A stretch of DNA of 64,000 nucleotides from an uncultured Clostridium sp. (GCA_947648215.1 CANSMW010000010.1:1-64000), one strand, 5' to 3'; numbered from the stretch's first letter, positions 10,762 through 20,521 are shown. Notes: a model not told the origin generated them from the letters alone. Numbers and translations: made by a program.

Positions 10762-11895
10762 ATGGAAAAGAAAACAAACATATGGGGGAAATGGTTATAT
10801 TGGTTTATTTTTGCAGTAGCAGTAATTGTTGTATATAAAACATTAGATAATTTTAATGATATTACCAATTGGCTAAAAAACGTTTTTGATGTGATTATGC
10901 CATTTTTACTTGGAGTGTTATTGGCGTACTTATTTTATATTCCTTGTAAAAAAATTGAAGGACAATATCATAAAATAAAAAACAAATGGATCAAGAAAAG
11001 AGCAAGAGGGCTTAGTATTTTTACAGTATATATAGTAGTATTTATTATTTTAATATTAGCCTTTCAGTTTATCATTCCTAATTTAGGAAAAAGCATTGCC
11101 GATTTAGCTAACAACATCGTACCATATTATCAAAATACCATTAATAGTTTGCAAAACATACCAGAAGATTCTATTTTAAGACAGATTGATGTACAAAAGA
11201 TTGCGGATAGTTTAAAACAAATTAATTTATCAGAGTATATAAACTTAAATACCATTTTAGAATATGCCAAAGGAATTATTGGAGTAGCAGGAGGAATTTT
11301 TGATTTCTTTGTGGCTCTTATTGTATCGGTATATTTGTTATTAGAAAGAACGGAAATTTTATGCTTCTTACGAAAATTGGCAGGAGTTATTTTCAAACAA
11401 AAAACGTATAAGACCATTGGAAAATATTTTCATAATACCAATGCCATTTTCTTTAAATATTTATCAAGTCAGCTATTAGATGCTTTTGTAGTGGGAGTGC
11501 TAACCTCAGTGGCTATGTCAATATTAGGTGTAAAATATGCCATATTATTAGGTTTCCTAATTGGAGCCTCCAATTTGATACCATATTTTGGAGCAATTGT
11601 GGGAGTAGGAGTTTCTATTTTGATTACGCTATTTACAGGAGGAATTGGAAAGGCGATTTGGATGGCGATTGTGGTTATTATTTTACAACAAATTGATGCC
11701 AATGTTATTAATCCAAAGATTGTAGGAAATTCTTTAAAAATTAGTCCATTATTGGTGATATTTGCGGTTACAGTAGGAGGAGCTTATTTTGGTATTTTAG
11801 GAATGTTTCTTGCGGTTCCAGTATTTGCTGTGTTTAAAATGATGATAGAAGATTATATTGAATATAAAAATAAAAAAGAAAGTCAAATCGCATAA
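10762..11895 (+). CDS. AI-2E family transporter
   Basis: A 377-residue polytopic membrane protein of the AI-2E/PerM family, many of which are efflux permeases of uncertain substrate. Visible are an N-terminal helix pair, the long central helical region and the conserved C-terminal block with GASNLIPYFGAIVG and a final hydrophobic hairpin (YFGILGMFLAVPVFAVFKM). It follows exoA by 58 bases and ends at a bidirectional terminator. The substrate cannot be told from the sequence. Confidence 0.85.
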   Translation: MEKKTNIWGKWLYWFIFAVAVIVVYKTLDNFNDITNWLKNVFDVIMPFLLGVLLAYLFYIPCKKIEGQYHKIKNKWIKKRARGLSIFTVYIVVFIILILAFQFIIPNLGKSIADLANNIVPYYQNTINSLQNIPEDSILRQIDVQKIADSLKQINLSEYINLNTILEYAKGIIGVAGGIFDFFVALIVSVYLLLERTEILCFLRKLAGVIFKQKTYKTIGKYFHNTNAIFFKYLSSQLLDAFVVGVLTSVAMSILGVKYAILLGFLIGASNLIPYFGAIVGVGVSILITLFTGGIGKAIWMAIVVIILQQIDANVINPKIVGNSLKISPLLVIFAVTVGGAYFGILGMFLAVPVFAVFKMMIEDYIEYKNKKESQIA

Positions 11896-11914
11896 GCGAT
11901 TTGACTTTCTTTTA
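11880..11914. terminator. Bidirectional terminator
   Basis: AAAGTCAAATCGC and GCGATTTGACTTT form a 13-base stem around a short loop, followed by CTTTT. It lies between the convergent transporter and HD-GYP genes and overlaps both gene ends. Confidence 0.85.
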
Positions 11915-12822
11915 TAGTTTCATTTTCTTAATTTTTTTGATTTCGGCATCTAATTTTTTTAAAATATCACTTCTGGTTTGATAAGCATCTTTGTATTCTT
12001 CTAAAATTTCAACATAATTACCAAACGTTTCTCCTTTTTCGAATAATACCTTCATACCATTTTCATAAAAGATGCGGTCTTTTTCTTTTTTTGCCTCTTT
12101 TGCTTTTTTGGCGTATGTATCAATTTCGTTTAATCTAGCAATGTTTTCTTCTAAATGTTCCACATATTCTTGTACACAATACTTTTCGTATTCAATATCA
12201 TCAATAACGACTTTAATAAGAGCCTTTAATACTTTTGGATTAATTTTTCCAACCTTTTTACCAGGTGAAGGAGTAGCATCTTCTATTAATAATTCAAGGG
12301 TATCGGAAATATCGATATGAGATTTATATTGTCTTTTACTTACAATTGCATCATATTCATCCGCAACACGAATAATTTGTCCTTCTATGGGAATGTCCTT
12401 TTTGGTAAGCCCATTTGGATAACCAGAACCATCCAATCCCTCATGATGATAAAGCGTACCAGCTACATAAGGACGAAGCTGTAAATCCTTCATACACATA
12501 TTATATCCGAATGGTGGTATGGGTTTTCATCACTTGAAACTCTTCTTCACTCAAAGCTCCGCTCTTTTTGCAAAATTTTAGCAGGAATAAATAATTTACC
12601 AATATCATGCAAATAAGCACAAATTGTACAATAGACAGTAAACTTATTAGAAGCATGCATATACTCACAAATGCGACAAGTTAAATTTGCTACATTCTCA
12701 CAGTGCCTTCTTGTAAACACATCCAAACTATCTAACATACTTAATTGATAACGCATAACCGCATCTAAATTATACGATTTCAAACTAGTTTTACTATAAA
12801 AATCAAACTTTTCTTCCTTCAT
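11912..12822 (-). CDS. HD-GYP domain phosphodiesterase-like protein, doubly CGG-recoded
   Basis: About 302 residues when read with two +1 shifts. The HD-GYP core shows HDIGKLFIPAKIL, then HHEGLDGSGYP and RVADEYDA, the signature of cyclic-di-GMP phosphodiesterases. A charged coiled-coil tail of about 110 residues follows. CGG at 12559-12561 (GAG CGG A) and 12509-12511 (ATT CGG A) must each be read +1 as Gly, giving KEGALSEEEF and TTIGYNMCM, both normal for the family. Without the shifts the product stops after about 90 residues. No receiver or sensor domain is visible. A TTG two codons upstream (12828) is an alternative start. Confidence 0.8.
12509..12511 (-). other. CGG +1 recoding site 2 in the HD-GYP gene
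   Basis: In-frame ATT CGG A in the frame entered at the first site. Read +1 it gives Ile-Gly-Tyr-Asn and opens the GYP half. The unshifted frame meets TAA two codons on. Confidence 0.75.
12559..12561 (-). other. CGG +1 recoding site 1 in the HD-GYP gene
   Basis: In-frame GAG CGG A. Read +1 it gives Glu-Gly-Ala-Leu-Ser, joining the HD half to the rest of the domain. Confidence 0.75.
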
Positions 12823-12933
12823 TTTCAAATTCCCCGTTTCTATAAAACATCATACCATGAAAGACAAAGAAAAGTAAAGAAAGTTTTAAAACAAAACTAA
12901 AAATGTATTCTATAGAAATCTATGGAAAAAATG

Positions 12934-12962
12934 TTTACAAGCAAAAAACCTTATGGTATAAT
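12934..12962 (+). promoter_or_regulatory. Promoter
   Basis: TTTACA (12934-12939), 17 bases, TATAAT (12957-12962). It drives the membrane-anchored Ig-like protein gene. Confidence 0.7.
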
Positions 12963-12988
12963 CTTCCTAGAAAGAGGTGTAAAACCAT

Positions 12989-13906
12989 ATGAATCAAATA
13001 TTACAAACTGAAAATAAGCCAAAAGGTTCAATTGAGATAAAGAAGATTGTGAAATTTTTTGCAGTTGTTATGATTTTATTTGGTGCTATCCTAATTGTAG
13101 GAGGTTCATATGCTATGTTTACCGGAACAAAAGAAGAAACCAAAAAAGGAGTACAAGCATCCGTTCCAGATGTAACCATAACAAAAGAACAAGAAAATCT
13201 TGCCATTAAAATAAACCATACAAAACCAATTACTAGTGTTACCTATCATTGGAATGAAGAAGCAGTCCAAACAATAGAAACACGTAATAGTTTAACGGTT
13301 TCAGATGTAATTAGTCTCCCATTTGGCAATAATAAACTATATATAACCGTTACCGACCAAGAAGGAAAAGAAACCACTTACGAAAAAGAATATGTTTCCG
13401 ATGGTGATGGTAGACCAGTTATTGAATTACTATTAACCGAGGAAAACAAAATACGAATTAAAGCACAAGATGCAAAAGGACTTAAATATATTCGTTATAC
13501 ATGGAATAGTGGAAATTATGTAACAATAGAAGCCAATATAGAAGACTTAAAACTAATTGATGAACTAGCAGAAATTCCATTAGGTCAAAACACCTTACGA
13601 GTAGAAGCTGTTAACATTGATAATATGATTACCACAAAGGAAATTGAAGTAAAAGGAGTAAAAAGACCAACCGTTTCGTTAAGACAAGATGGAAAAAGAT
13701 TAATCATCCATGTAGAAGATGAGCAACAAATAAAAGTAGTCAACTTCGTATTAAATGGTCAAAAATACCAAATGAATATGGGAGTCGTAAAAGTAATTGA
13801 CCATGCTATCGATTTAATTCCAGGAGAAAACCGAATTGAACTTGTAGCAGAAAATATGGAAGGTGGCATTACAGAAGTAAACGGTAAATGCATTGTAGAA
13901 GAATAA
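12989..13906 (+). CDS. Membrane-anchored extracellular protein with Ig-like repeats
   Basis: A 305-residue protein that I do not recognise as a named family. A cytoplasmic N-terminus, one membrane helix (about 24-47) and a long extracellular part of beta-rich repeats are visible. Three similar units each hold an aromatic strand (VTYHWNEE, IRYTWNSG, VNFVLNGQ) and a turn before N-L-(Y/R)-(I/V) (PFGNNKLYI, PLGQNTLRV, PGENRIELV). Such bacterial Ig-like stacks are usually spacers or binders at the cell surface. It has its own promoter and a downstream hairpin. Confidence 0.6.
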   Translation: MNQILQTENKPKGSIEIKKIVKFFAVVMILFGAILIVGGSYAMFTGTKEETKKGVQASVPDVTITKEQENLAIKINHTKPITSVTYHWNEEAVQTIETRNSLTVSDVISLPFGNNKLYITVTDQEGKETTYEKEYVSDGDGRPVIELLLTEENKIRIKAQDAKGLKYIRYTWNSGNYVTIEANIEDLKLIDELAEIPLGQNTLRVEAVNIDNMITTKEIEVKGVKRPTVSLRQDGKRLIIHVEDEQQIKVVNFVLNGQKYQMNMGVVKVIDHAIDLIPGENRIELVAENMEGGITEVNGKCIVEE

Positions 13907-13916
13907 AATCAAAAAA

Positions 13917-13943
13917 GAGAAGGTAATCACAAAAGCCTTCTCT
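13917..13943 (+). terminator. Possible terminator hairpin
   Basis: AGAGAAGG and CCTTCTCT form the stem. The following T run is poor, so termination may be partial. Confidence 0.45.
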
Positions 13944-13972
13944 ATTATGCTTTAAAAAAGGAATGAAAAAAT

Positions 13973-14749
13973 ATGGACAATATCCTAATTATAAAAATGA
14001 TTGCCTATTTCATCATCTATTCGTTCTTTGGATGGGTAATGGAATCTGTATTAAAAACATACTTACAAAAAAAGCCAGTCAATAGCGGGTTTTTATATGG
14101 ACCCTTTTGCCCAATCTACGGATTTGGTGCTACTTTTATGCTATTATTTTTACAAGGCTACAAAAAAAATCCCATTTTATTATTCATCATTGCATTTTTT
14201 ACCATGTCTTTATGGGAGTATATAGTAGGTTGGTTACTCGAAAAAATATTTCACACAAAATACTGGGATTATACGGAGAACAAATTTAATATAAAAGGAA
14301 GAGTTTGCCTACTAAATTCTTTATTTTGGGGATTTTTAGGAGTGATCTTTATTTGTTACCTTCATCCATTTCTAGCAAGTCAAATTGACCGAATTCCGAG
14401 CCATATTTTAATGTTTAATGTTATCATGGTGAGCCTTGCTATTTTGATAGATACCATTGTTAGTGTCGTTAAAGTAAGCAATATCAAAGGCAGTCTAGAA
14501 AAATTAAAAGAACTTACCGAAACCATAAAAGAAAAACTTGAAGAACTAGAAAAGAAACAAGTCAATAAAGAAAGTCTACAAGCAGTGATTGAAGAATTAA
14601 AATACAAACAAACCATATTGAAACGAAAACTAATACGTCAAACCAATCATTTAAAAAAAGCATTTCCAACAATGAAATCCGAGGCCATTGAAAAGATAAA
14701 CGAATTTTTAAAAGAGAAAAAAGAAAGTATTAGAAAAGGAAAAGATTAA
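13973..14749 (+). CDS. CmpB-like putative ABC-transporter type IV membrane protein
   Basis: A 258-residue membrane protein of the PF06541 type. Five or so helices carry the family blocks FGWVMES, GPFCPIYGFGA, WEYIVGW and WDYTENKFNIKGRVCL. A C-terminal cytoplasmic coiled coil (about 165-258) is rich in Lys and Glu. Members are common in Clostridia and their function is unclear despite the name. The GGDEF gene begins 11 bases after its stop, so the two are likely cotranscribed. Confidence 0.75.
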   Translation: MDNILIIKMIAYFIIYSFFGWVMESVLKTYLQKKPVNSGFLYGPFCPIYGFGATFMLLFLQGYKKNPILLFIIAFFTMSLWEYIVGWLLEKIFHTKYWDYTENKFNIKGRVCLLNSLFWGFLGVIFICYLHPFLASQIDRIPSHILMFNVIMVSLAILIDTIVSVVKVSNIKGSLEKLKELTETIKEKLEELEKKQVNKESLQAVIEELKYKQTILKRKLIRQTNHLKKAFPTMKSEAIEKINEFLKEKKESIRKGKD

Positions 14750-14760
14750 AGGAGAAACTT

Positions 14761-15696
14761 ATGGTACAAGAAATTTATATTATTGATGATAATGAAGAAT
14801 TAACCAAAAACATGAAACAAATCTTTGAAAAAGAAAAAGAATATAAATTTAAAAATGTAAAAACACAAGATATTGATATTGCTCTTAAAAGTATCCCTTC
14901 TCTTATTATGATTCATGAAGAAGGAATTAAGAAAGATATCTTTGAATTATGTACTCAAATTAGAGAAGATGAAGACAACAGCATTACCCCCATTATTGTA
15001 TTAGGAAATACTTGGGAAAAAGAACATCGTATTTCGATTTTAAAATTAAATGTAGCCTATTATATCGTAAAACCAATTGATCAAGATTATATCTATTATA
15101 CCATTAAAAATTTAGTAAGATTAATGTATATGAACAGGCGTGTAAGCCCTTTAACAGGACTCCCAGGAAATGTACAAATTCAAACCGAAATCAAAAAACG
15201 TTTATTAAAAAAAGAAAAATTTGCAGTTATCTATGTAGACTTAGACAACTTTAAATCCTATAATGATTTATACGGTTTTAGCAAAGGAGACGAAATCATC
15301 AAATTTACAGCAAGAACCATTAGTAGAAACATTCACAATAGCGACTGTGAAAATAGTTTTGTAGGACACATTGGTGGAGATGACTTTATTGCCCTTGTTT
15401 CCGATACCGATTATGAAAAAATTTGTAAAAACATCATCCATGAATTTGATGAAAATGTACTAACCTATTTTTCAAAAGAAGATGCCGAAAAAGGCTATGT
15501 AGAAGTAGCAAACCGAAGAGGAATTATCGAACAATTCCCCCTAACTTCCATTTCTATTGGTGTAGTAGAAGTAGAAGAAAACCGCTTCCACACTACATTA
15601 GAAATCGGAGAAGTAGGAGCACAAGTAAAACACCTAGCCAAAATCACAGTAGGCAGTAGTTATGTAATTGATCGAAGAAATGAAATTAGGAAATAA
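14761..15696 (+). CDS. Diguanylate cyclase with degenerate receiver domain
   Basis: A 311-residue protein with a receiver-like domain (1-120) and a GGDEF domain (about 135-305). The receiver starts normally (IYIIDDNEEL), but the strand that should end in the phospho-acceptor Asp reads LIMIHEEG, so phosphorylation looks impossible; the later Lys is kept (YYIVKPID). The catalytic domain keeps DLDNFKSYND and GGDDF, so cyclic-di-GMP synthesis is plausible. It pairs logically with the HD-GYP gene at 11.9 kb. AAAGGAG precedes the ATG. Confidence 0.8.
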   Translation: MVQEIYIIDDNEELTKNMKQIFEKEKEYKFKNVKTQDIDIALKSIPSLIMIHEEGIKKDIFELCTQIREDEDNSITPIIVLGNTWEKEHRISILKLNVAYYIVKPIDQDYIYYTIKNLVRLMYMNRRVSPLTGLPGNVQIQTEIKKRLLKKEKFAVIYVDLDNFKSYNDLYGFSKGDEIIKFTARTISRNIHNSDCENSFVGHIGGDDFIALVSDTDYEKICKNIIHEFDENVLTYFSKEDAEKGYVEVANRRGIIEQFPLTSISIGVVEVEENRFHTTLEIGEVGAQVKHLAKITVGSSYVIDRRNEIRK

Positions 15697-15698
15697 AT

Positions 15699-15770
15699 GT
15701 AAGGGGTCGATGCCCTCATCGACCCGCAGACAAAAAACAAAAACGGGTCGATGTGGGCATCGACCCCTAC
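15699..15770. repeat. Double palindromic repeat (GTAGGGGTCGAT family)
   Basis: Two palindromes (15699-15725 and 15744-15770) are inverse copies of each other apart from one or two bases, around the spacer GACAAAAAACAAAAAC. Each arm is itself self-complementary (GGGTCGATG and CATCGACCC). Related copies lie at 24311, 49547, 54163, 60125 and 61684. Confidence 0.75.
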
Positions 15771-15837
15771 GGTTAAAAATGGTTCTATCAAATAAAAATA
15801 CCGCATACAATAGAAAAAAAGAAAATAGGAGAAACAC

Positions 15838-16548
15838 ATGATTTTATTACAAAGAAAACGTATGTTACTTATCTTAGGAGCGGTATTCCTTTCCATTTTT
15901 AGTTTTTTATTTGGTTCAAATTACATGTACAAAACGGTAGAAACAGTAAGTCTGCCAGTAAGTGGTAAGACAATTATACTAGATGCAGGGCATGGTGGAG
16001 AAGACCAAGGAGCAGAGTCGAAAAATGGTACTACCGAAGCAAAAACCAACTTAGCCATTACTTTAAAAGTGCAAAAATTACTAGAACAAAGCGGATGTAA
16101 TGTTATTCTTACTCGTTCAGACGACAAAGCAATATATGATGTAAATGCCAAAACTCTAAGGCAAAAAAAATCCTCGGACATCAAAAACCGAGTCAAAATT
16201 GGAAACGAATCAAGTGCCGATATTTTTGTTAGCATTCATTTAAATAAGATACCACAAAACCAGTATTACGGGTGGCAAACCTTTTATAAAAATGGAAACG
16301 AACAAGGCAAAAAACTTGCTGCTAGTATCCAAAATTCCTTAAACCAAGCCATCGAAAAAGAAAATAAACGAGTCCCTTTAAAAATAGACAATGTCTATAT
16401 TATAAAAAACGTAGAAATACCAACCAGTATCGTAGAGTGCGGGTTTTTATCTAACGAAGAAGAAGAAAAACAACTAATGAACGAAGAATATCAAGACAAA
16501 CTAGCCTGGGGTATCTACACAGGCATTATATCCTATTTTTATGAATAA
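15838..16548 (+). CDS. cwlD: N-acetylmuramoyl-L-alanine amidase, CwlD-like
   Basis: A 236-residue Amidase_3 enzyme that cleaves the lactoyl-peptide bond of peptidoglycan. CwlD acts in making muramic-delta-lactam of spore cortex. One N-terminal membrane helix is followed by the catalytic domain. Zinc ligands are seen in DAGHGG, TTEAKTNL and SIHLN, and the catalytic Glu in IVECGFLSN. Length suits CwlD. AGGAG lies upstream and a MITE-like repeat begins at its stop codon. It supports a spore-forming host. Confidence 0.85.
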   Translation: MILLQRKRMLLILGAVFLSIFSFLFGSNYMYKTVETVSLPVSGKTIILDAGHGGEDQGAESKNGTTEAKTNLAITLKVQKLLEQSGCNVILTRSDDKAIYDVNAKTLRQKKSSDIKNRVKIGNESSADIFVSIHLNKIPQNQYYGWQTFYKNGNEQGKKLAASIQNSLNQAIEKENKRVPLKIDNVYIIKNVEIPTSIVECGFLSNEEEEKQLMNEEYQDKLAWGIYTGIISYFYE

Positions 16549-16739
16549 GAACCCCCCAGTCGCTCCGCGCCAGCCCCCTTAAGTAAAGGGACCTTTGTAT
16601 ACTGCTATTTCTTCGAAGGCAAACCCTATATAAGCCTCCTTTATTTAAGGGAGGTTAAGATAGCTGTTAACGAACGTTAGTGAGTGTTACAGATATCTTA
16701 TATGAAATGGCAGTCCGAAGGACTGACGGAGGGTTCTTA
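16546..16739. repeat. MITE-like element, about 190 bp
   Basis: The ends are imperfect inverted repeats: TAAGAACCCCCCAGTC on the left, and on the right the complement of AAGAACCCTCCGTCAGTC. Inside lie CCCTTAAGTAAAGGG-like blocks shared with shorter copies at 25245, 53713 and 59121. No ORF. This covers the gap before the promoter at 16797 together with about 25 featureless bases. Confidence 0.65.
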
Positions 16740-16765
16740 AAACTAAATATTTATTTTCGAATGTC

Positions 16766-16820
16766 AACCAATAAGTTAGAAAAAATCAAAAAAATATTGA
16801 TTTTTTCTAACTTATTGGTT
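16766..16820. promoter_or_regulatory. Long inverted repeat overlapping a promoter
   Basis: A perfect inverted repeat with 24-base arms (AACCAATAAGTTAG... and its complement) around AAAAATA. The right arm contains the -35 TTGATT (16797-16802), and TATAAT at 16820-16825 follows 17 bases later. It could be an operator or a 5' hairpin controlling the ATPase gene. Confidence 0.6.
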
Positions 16821-16845
16821 ATAATTATCATAAGAAGGTGAGAAA

Positions 16846-18138
16846 ATGAAAAGAGATATAACAGACCGACTATTAGCATGGAAAAAGCAAAAAAAACGAA
16901 AACCATTAATCATACATGGAGCAAGACAGGTAGGAAAAACCTATATTATAAAAGAATTTGGAAAACAGTATTATGAAAATATGATATACGTTAATTTTGA
17001 AACTAATAAAGAATTAAGCAGTCAAATTAGTGATACCATTGATGTAAATTATATGATTCAAAAATTAGAATTATTTTATGGAGAAAAAATTTTACCCCAA
17101 AAAACCCTACTATTTTTCGATGAAATACAAACCAATCCAAGAGCTTTAACTTCCCTAAAATACTTCTATGAAGAAGCACCTGATTATCATATCATTGCAG
17201 CTGGTTCTCTTTTAGGAATTGCCATTAACCGTGAAGAATATTCATTCCCAGTAGGAAAAGTACAAATGATGACCATGTATCCATTATCTTTTAGAGAATT
17301 TTTACAAGCCATTGGAAGAGAAAACTTAATTACTGTTATACAAGAACATTTTGAAAATAACCAACCCATGGATGAAACCATTCATGAGTTATGTTTAGAG
17401 CTATATCGAACCTATTTAGTCATTGGAGGAATGCCAGAAGTGGTACAAAACTATTTAGAAGACAAAAAAATTATTTCCGCAATTGACATTCAAAGTATGA
17501 TACTAGATTCGTATGTACGAGATATGACCAAATACGCCGAAAATTCGGAATCAAATCGAATTATTGGAGCGTTTGACTCAATACCAGTACAATTAGCAAA
17601 AGACAACCAGAAATTCCAATACAAAGTAATTGCAAAAGGAGCCACCTCTAGCTTATTTGGGCAAGCTATATTATGGTTAAAAAACAGTGGAATGGTAAGT
17701 CAAGTCTTCAAAGTAACACCACAAATGCCATTAGAAATGTATAAAGATTTATCCTCATTCAAACTCTATATGAGTGATGTAGGATTATTTGTAAACAAAG
17801 CAAATTATCCTTTATACCAACTTGATGTAAAAAAACAACCAACCATGATTTCCATGGGACCACTTACCGAAAATTACGTAGCAGATGAATTAAAAGTAAA
17901 TGGATATGACCTATATTATTGGGAATCCGACGGCATTGCAGAAATTGATTTTGTCATACAAAAACAAAACGATATCATTCCAATCGAAGTAAAAGCAAGC
18001 CTCCATACAAAATCGAGAAGTTTAAACTTATACATGGAAAAAAACAAGCCACCATATGCCATTCGCATTTCAGAAAAAAATTTTGGTTTTGAAAATAAGA
18101 TAAAATCCGTTCCATTGTATGCAGTATTTTGTATTTAA
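16846..18138 (+). CDS. AAA+ ATPase with DUF4143 domain
   Basis: A 430-residue stand-alone ATPase. Walker A is GARQVGKT (about 24-31) and Walker B LLFFDEIQ (about 88-95). The C-terminal DUF4143 part holds the PD-(D/E)XK-like string EIDFVIQ...IPIEVKA. These proteins are abundant and patchy in gut bacteria; their role is unknown and the name says little. The gene is monocistronic, with a long palindrome over its promoter. Confidence 0.8.
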   Translation: MKRDITDRLLAWKKQKKRKPLIIHGARQVGKTYIIKEFGKQYYENMIYVNFETNKELSSQISDTIDVNYMIQKLELFYGEKILPQKTLLFFDEIQTNPRALTSLKYFYEEAPDYHIIAAGSLLGIAINREEYSFPVGKVQMMTMYPLSFREFLQAIGRENLITVIQEHFENNQPMDETIHELCLELYRTYLVIGGMPEVVQNYLEDKKIISAIDIQSMILDSYVRDMTKYAENSESNRIIGAFDSIPVQLAKDNQKFQYKVIAKGATSSLFGQAILWLKNSGMVSQVFKVTPQMPLEMYKDLSSFKLYMSDVGLFVNKANYPLYQLDVKKQPTMISMGPLTENYVADELKVNGYDLYYWESDGIAEIDFVIQKQNDIIPIEVKASLHTKSRSLNLYMEKNKPPYAIRISEKNFGFENKIKSVPLYAVFCI

Positions 18139-18150
18139 TGAAAAAATAGC

Positions 18151-18179
18151 TTGACGAACCAGCGAAAATATCATACAAT
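18151..18179 (+). promoter_or_regulatory. Promoter of pcrA
   Basis: TTGACG (18151-18156), 17 bases, TACAAT (18174-18179), 39 bases before the ATG. Confidence 0.6.
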
Positions 18180-18218
18180 AAACACAAACAAAAATTTGGA
18201 AAACAAAAGGAGAAAAAC

Positions 18219-20521
18219 ATGGAAATATTAGAAGGATTAAATGACAAGCAATATGAAGCCGTTACTAATTTTGAAGGACCAAGCTTAGTAATTGCAGGAG
18301 CAGGAAGTGGAAAAACAAAAGTATTAACTCACAAAATTGCATATTTGGTACAAGAAAAAAAGGTAAAACCATGGAATATTTTAGCCATTACCTTTACCAA
18401 TAAAGCAGCAAACGAAATGAAAGAAAGAGTAGAAAAACTAGTAGGAGAAGAGGCAAAAGACATATGGATGGGCACCTTCCATTCTATTTGTGTACGAATC
18501 TTAAGAAGATACATTGACCGCATTGGATTTGATTCCTCTTTTGCTATTTTCGATACCAGTGACCAAAAAACAATGATAAAAAACTGCCTAAAAGAACTAG
18601 CAATCGATGATAAAATGTTTACCGACCGTATCATTGCCTATGAAATTAGTAATGCCAAAAACGAAATGTTAGAACCAGATACTTATTTAGCAAGGGCTAA
18701 CGGAGACTTCCGAAGAGAAAAAATAGGGGCAGTATATACCTTATACCAAAAAAGATTAAAAGAAAATAATGCCATCGATTTTGATGACATCATCAATTTT
18801 ACCATAAAAATCCTAACCGAAAATCCAGATGTTTTAGAATACTATTCCGAAAAATTCAAATTCGTCTTAGTAGACGAATACCAAGATACCAATAAAGCCC
18901 AATTTATGCTAGTATCCTTATTTGCCTCAAGATATGGAAACATCACCGTAGTTCGGTGATAATGACCAGGGAATTTACAGTTTCCGCCGGAGCGGATATA
19001 TCAAACATATTAAACTTTGAAAGAGATTTTCCGGGTACGAAAATCATCAAACTAGAACAAAACTACCGTTGTACCAAAAACATCCTAAATGCAGCCAACT
19101 CTGTCATCAAAAACAATGAAGTAAAATACGACAAAAAACTATGGACCGAAAATGAAGAAGGGAATCTTCCAAAAGCCTACCAAGCAGAAGACGAATACGA
19201 CGAAGCACGCTATCTTGTAGAACAAATAAATCATTTAAAAAGGGAAGAATATTACCACTATTCCGATATTGCCGTTCTTTACCGAATGAACACACAATCC
19301 CGTGCCATTGAGGAAATTTTAGTAAGAGAAGACATTCCTTATAAAATCATTGGTGGACTAAAGTTCTATGAACGAAAGGAAATTAAGGATACCATTGCCT
19401 ATTTAAGATTTTTACATAACACCAATGATAACTTAAGCCTAACTCGTATTATTAATGAACCAAAACGAGGTATTGGAAAAACCAGTTTAGAGCAAGTACA
19501 AAAATTAGCCGAAACCCAAGGAGTATCGATGTATGAAATTATCAAACAAGCAGATACTTATGGGCTAAACCGAGTATATGCAAACTCACGAGATTTTATT
19601 GCCATGATCGAAGAATTAAGGCAAATAAGGGAAGAACGATCCATTTCGGATTTCATAAAAGAAACCTTAAACAAAACAGGCTATACCAAAGCCTTAGAAT
19701 TAGAAAACACCATCGAAGCCGAAAACCGTATTGCCAACCTAGAAGAATTTCTAACCGTTGCTATCGAATTTGAAGAACAAGCAGCCGAAAATACGCTAGC
19801 AGAATTCCTAGAAAGCATTACTCTATCAAGTGATATTGACAACCTAGAAGAAGAGCAAGATAGTGTTACTTTAATGACCTTACATAGTGCTAAGGGACTA
19901 GAATTTCCAGCAGTATTTTTAGTAGGAATGGAAGAAGGAATTTTCCCAGGAAGACAAGCCATAGGAGAACCAAAAGAATTAGAAGAAGAAAGACGACTTT
20001 GTTATGTAGGAATTACAAGAGCCAAAGAAAACCTATTTTTCACTTGTGCTAAACATAGAACCATATTTGGTTCCACCAGTTACAATTCCATTTCAAGGTT
20101 TTTAGAAGAAATTCCAGAAAACCAAGTAGAAGGACTACAAGAAATAACTACAAAAAAGGAAGACAGTTTCGAAGATTCCTCATATTCATGGGGGTATGGA
20201 AAAACCAATAAAAATGTTACCTCCTACCAAATGAACTCTGAAAAAGCAGGAAAAATAAACAGTGAAATAAGTAAAACAAAAACCAATACCTACAATTTTA
20301 GAAGTGCCGAAAGCTTCCTAAATTCACTAACAAAACCAAAAGAAGAAACACTAGACTTATCAAAATACAAAGCAGGAGTCCGAGTATACCACAAAAAATT
20401 TGGAGAAGGCACTATCAATTATGTCGAGAAGGAAGGAGACGACCTAAAAGTAGACATCACCTTCGACAAAGCAGGACACAAACGTCTCATGGCAAAATTT
20501 GCCGGATTAGAAATCGTATAA
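18219..20521 (+). CDS. pcrA: ATP-dependent DNA helicase PcrA/UvrD, doubly CGG-recoded
   Basis: About 766 residues when two +1 shifts are read, the normal size for PcrA. It is a 3'-5' SF1 helicase for repair and rolling-circle replication. Walker A GAGSGKT (27-33), VDEYQDTN, LEQNYRCT, TLHSAKGLEF and the C-terminal PcrA segment RVYHKKFGEGTI are seen. CGG at 18954-18956 (GTT CGG T) and 18988-18990 (CGC CGG A) must be read +1, giving VVGDNDQGIYSFRGADI, which is helicase motif III. The two sites are 34 bases apart. Without both shifts this essential enzyme would be cut at about 245 residues. Confidence 0.93.
18954..18956 (+). other. CGG +1 recoding site 1 in pcrA
   Basis: In-frame GTT CGG T. Read +1 it gives Val-Gly-Asp of helicase motif III. 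The unshifted frame has TGA as the very next codon. Confidence 0.85.
18988..18990 (+). other. CGG +1 recoding site 2 in pcrA
   Basis: In-frame CGC CGG A in the frame entered at site 1. Read +1 it gives Phe-Arg-Gly-Ala-Asp, invariant in UvrD-like helicases. Confidence 0.85.
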
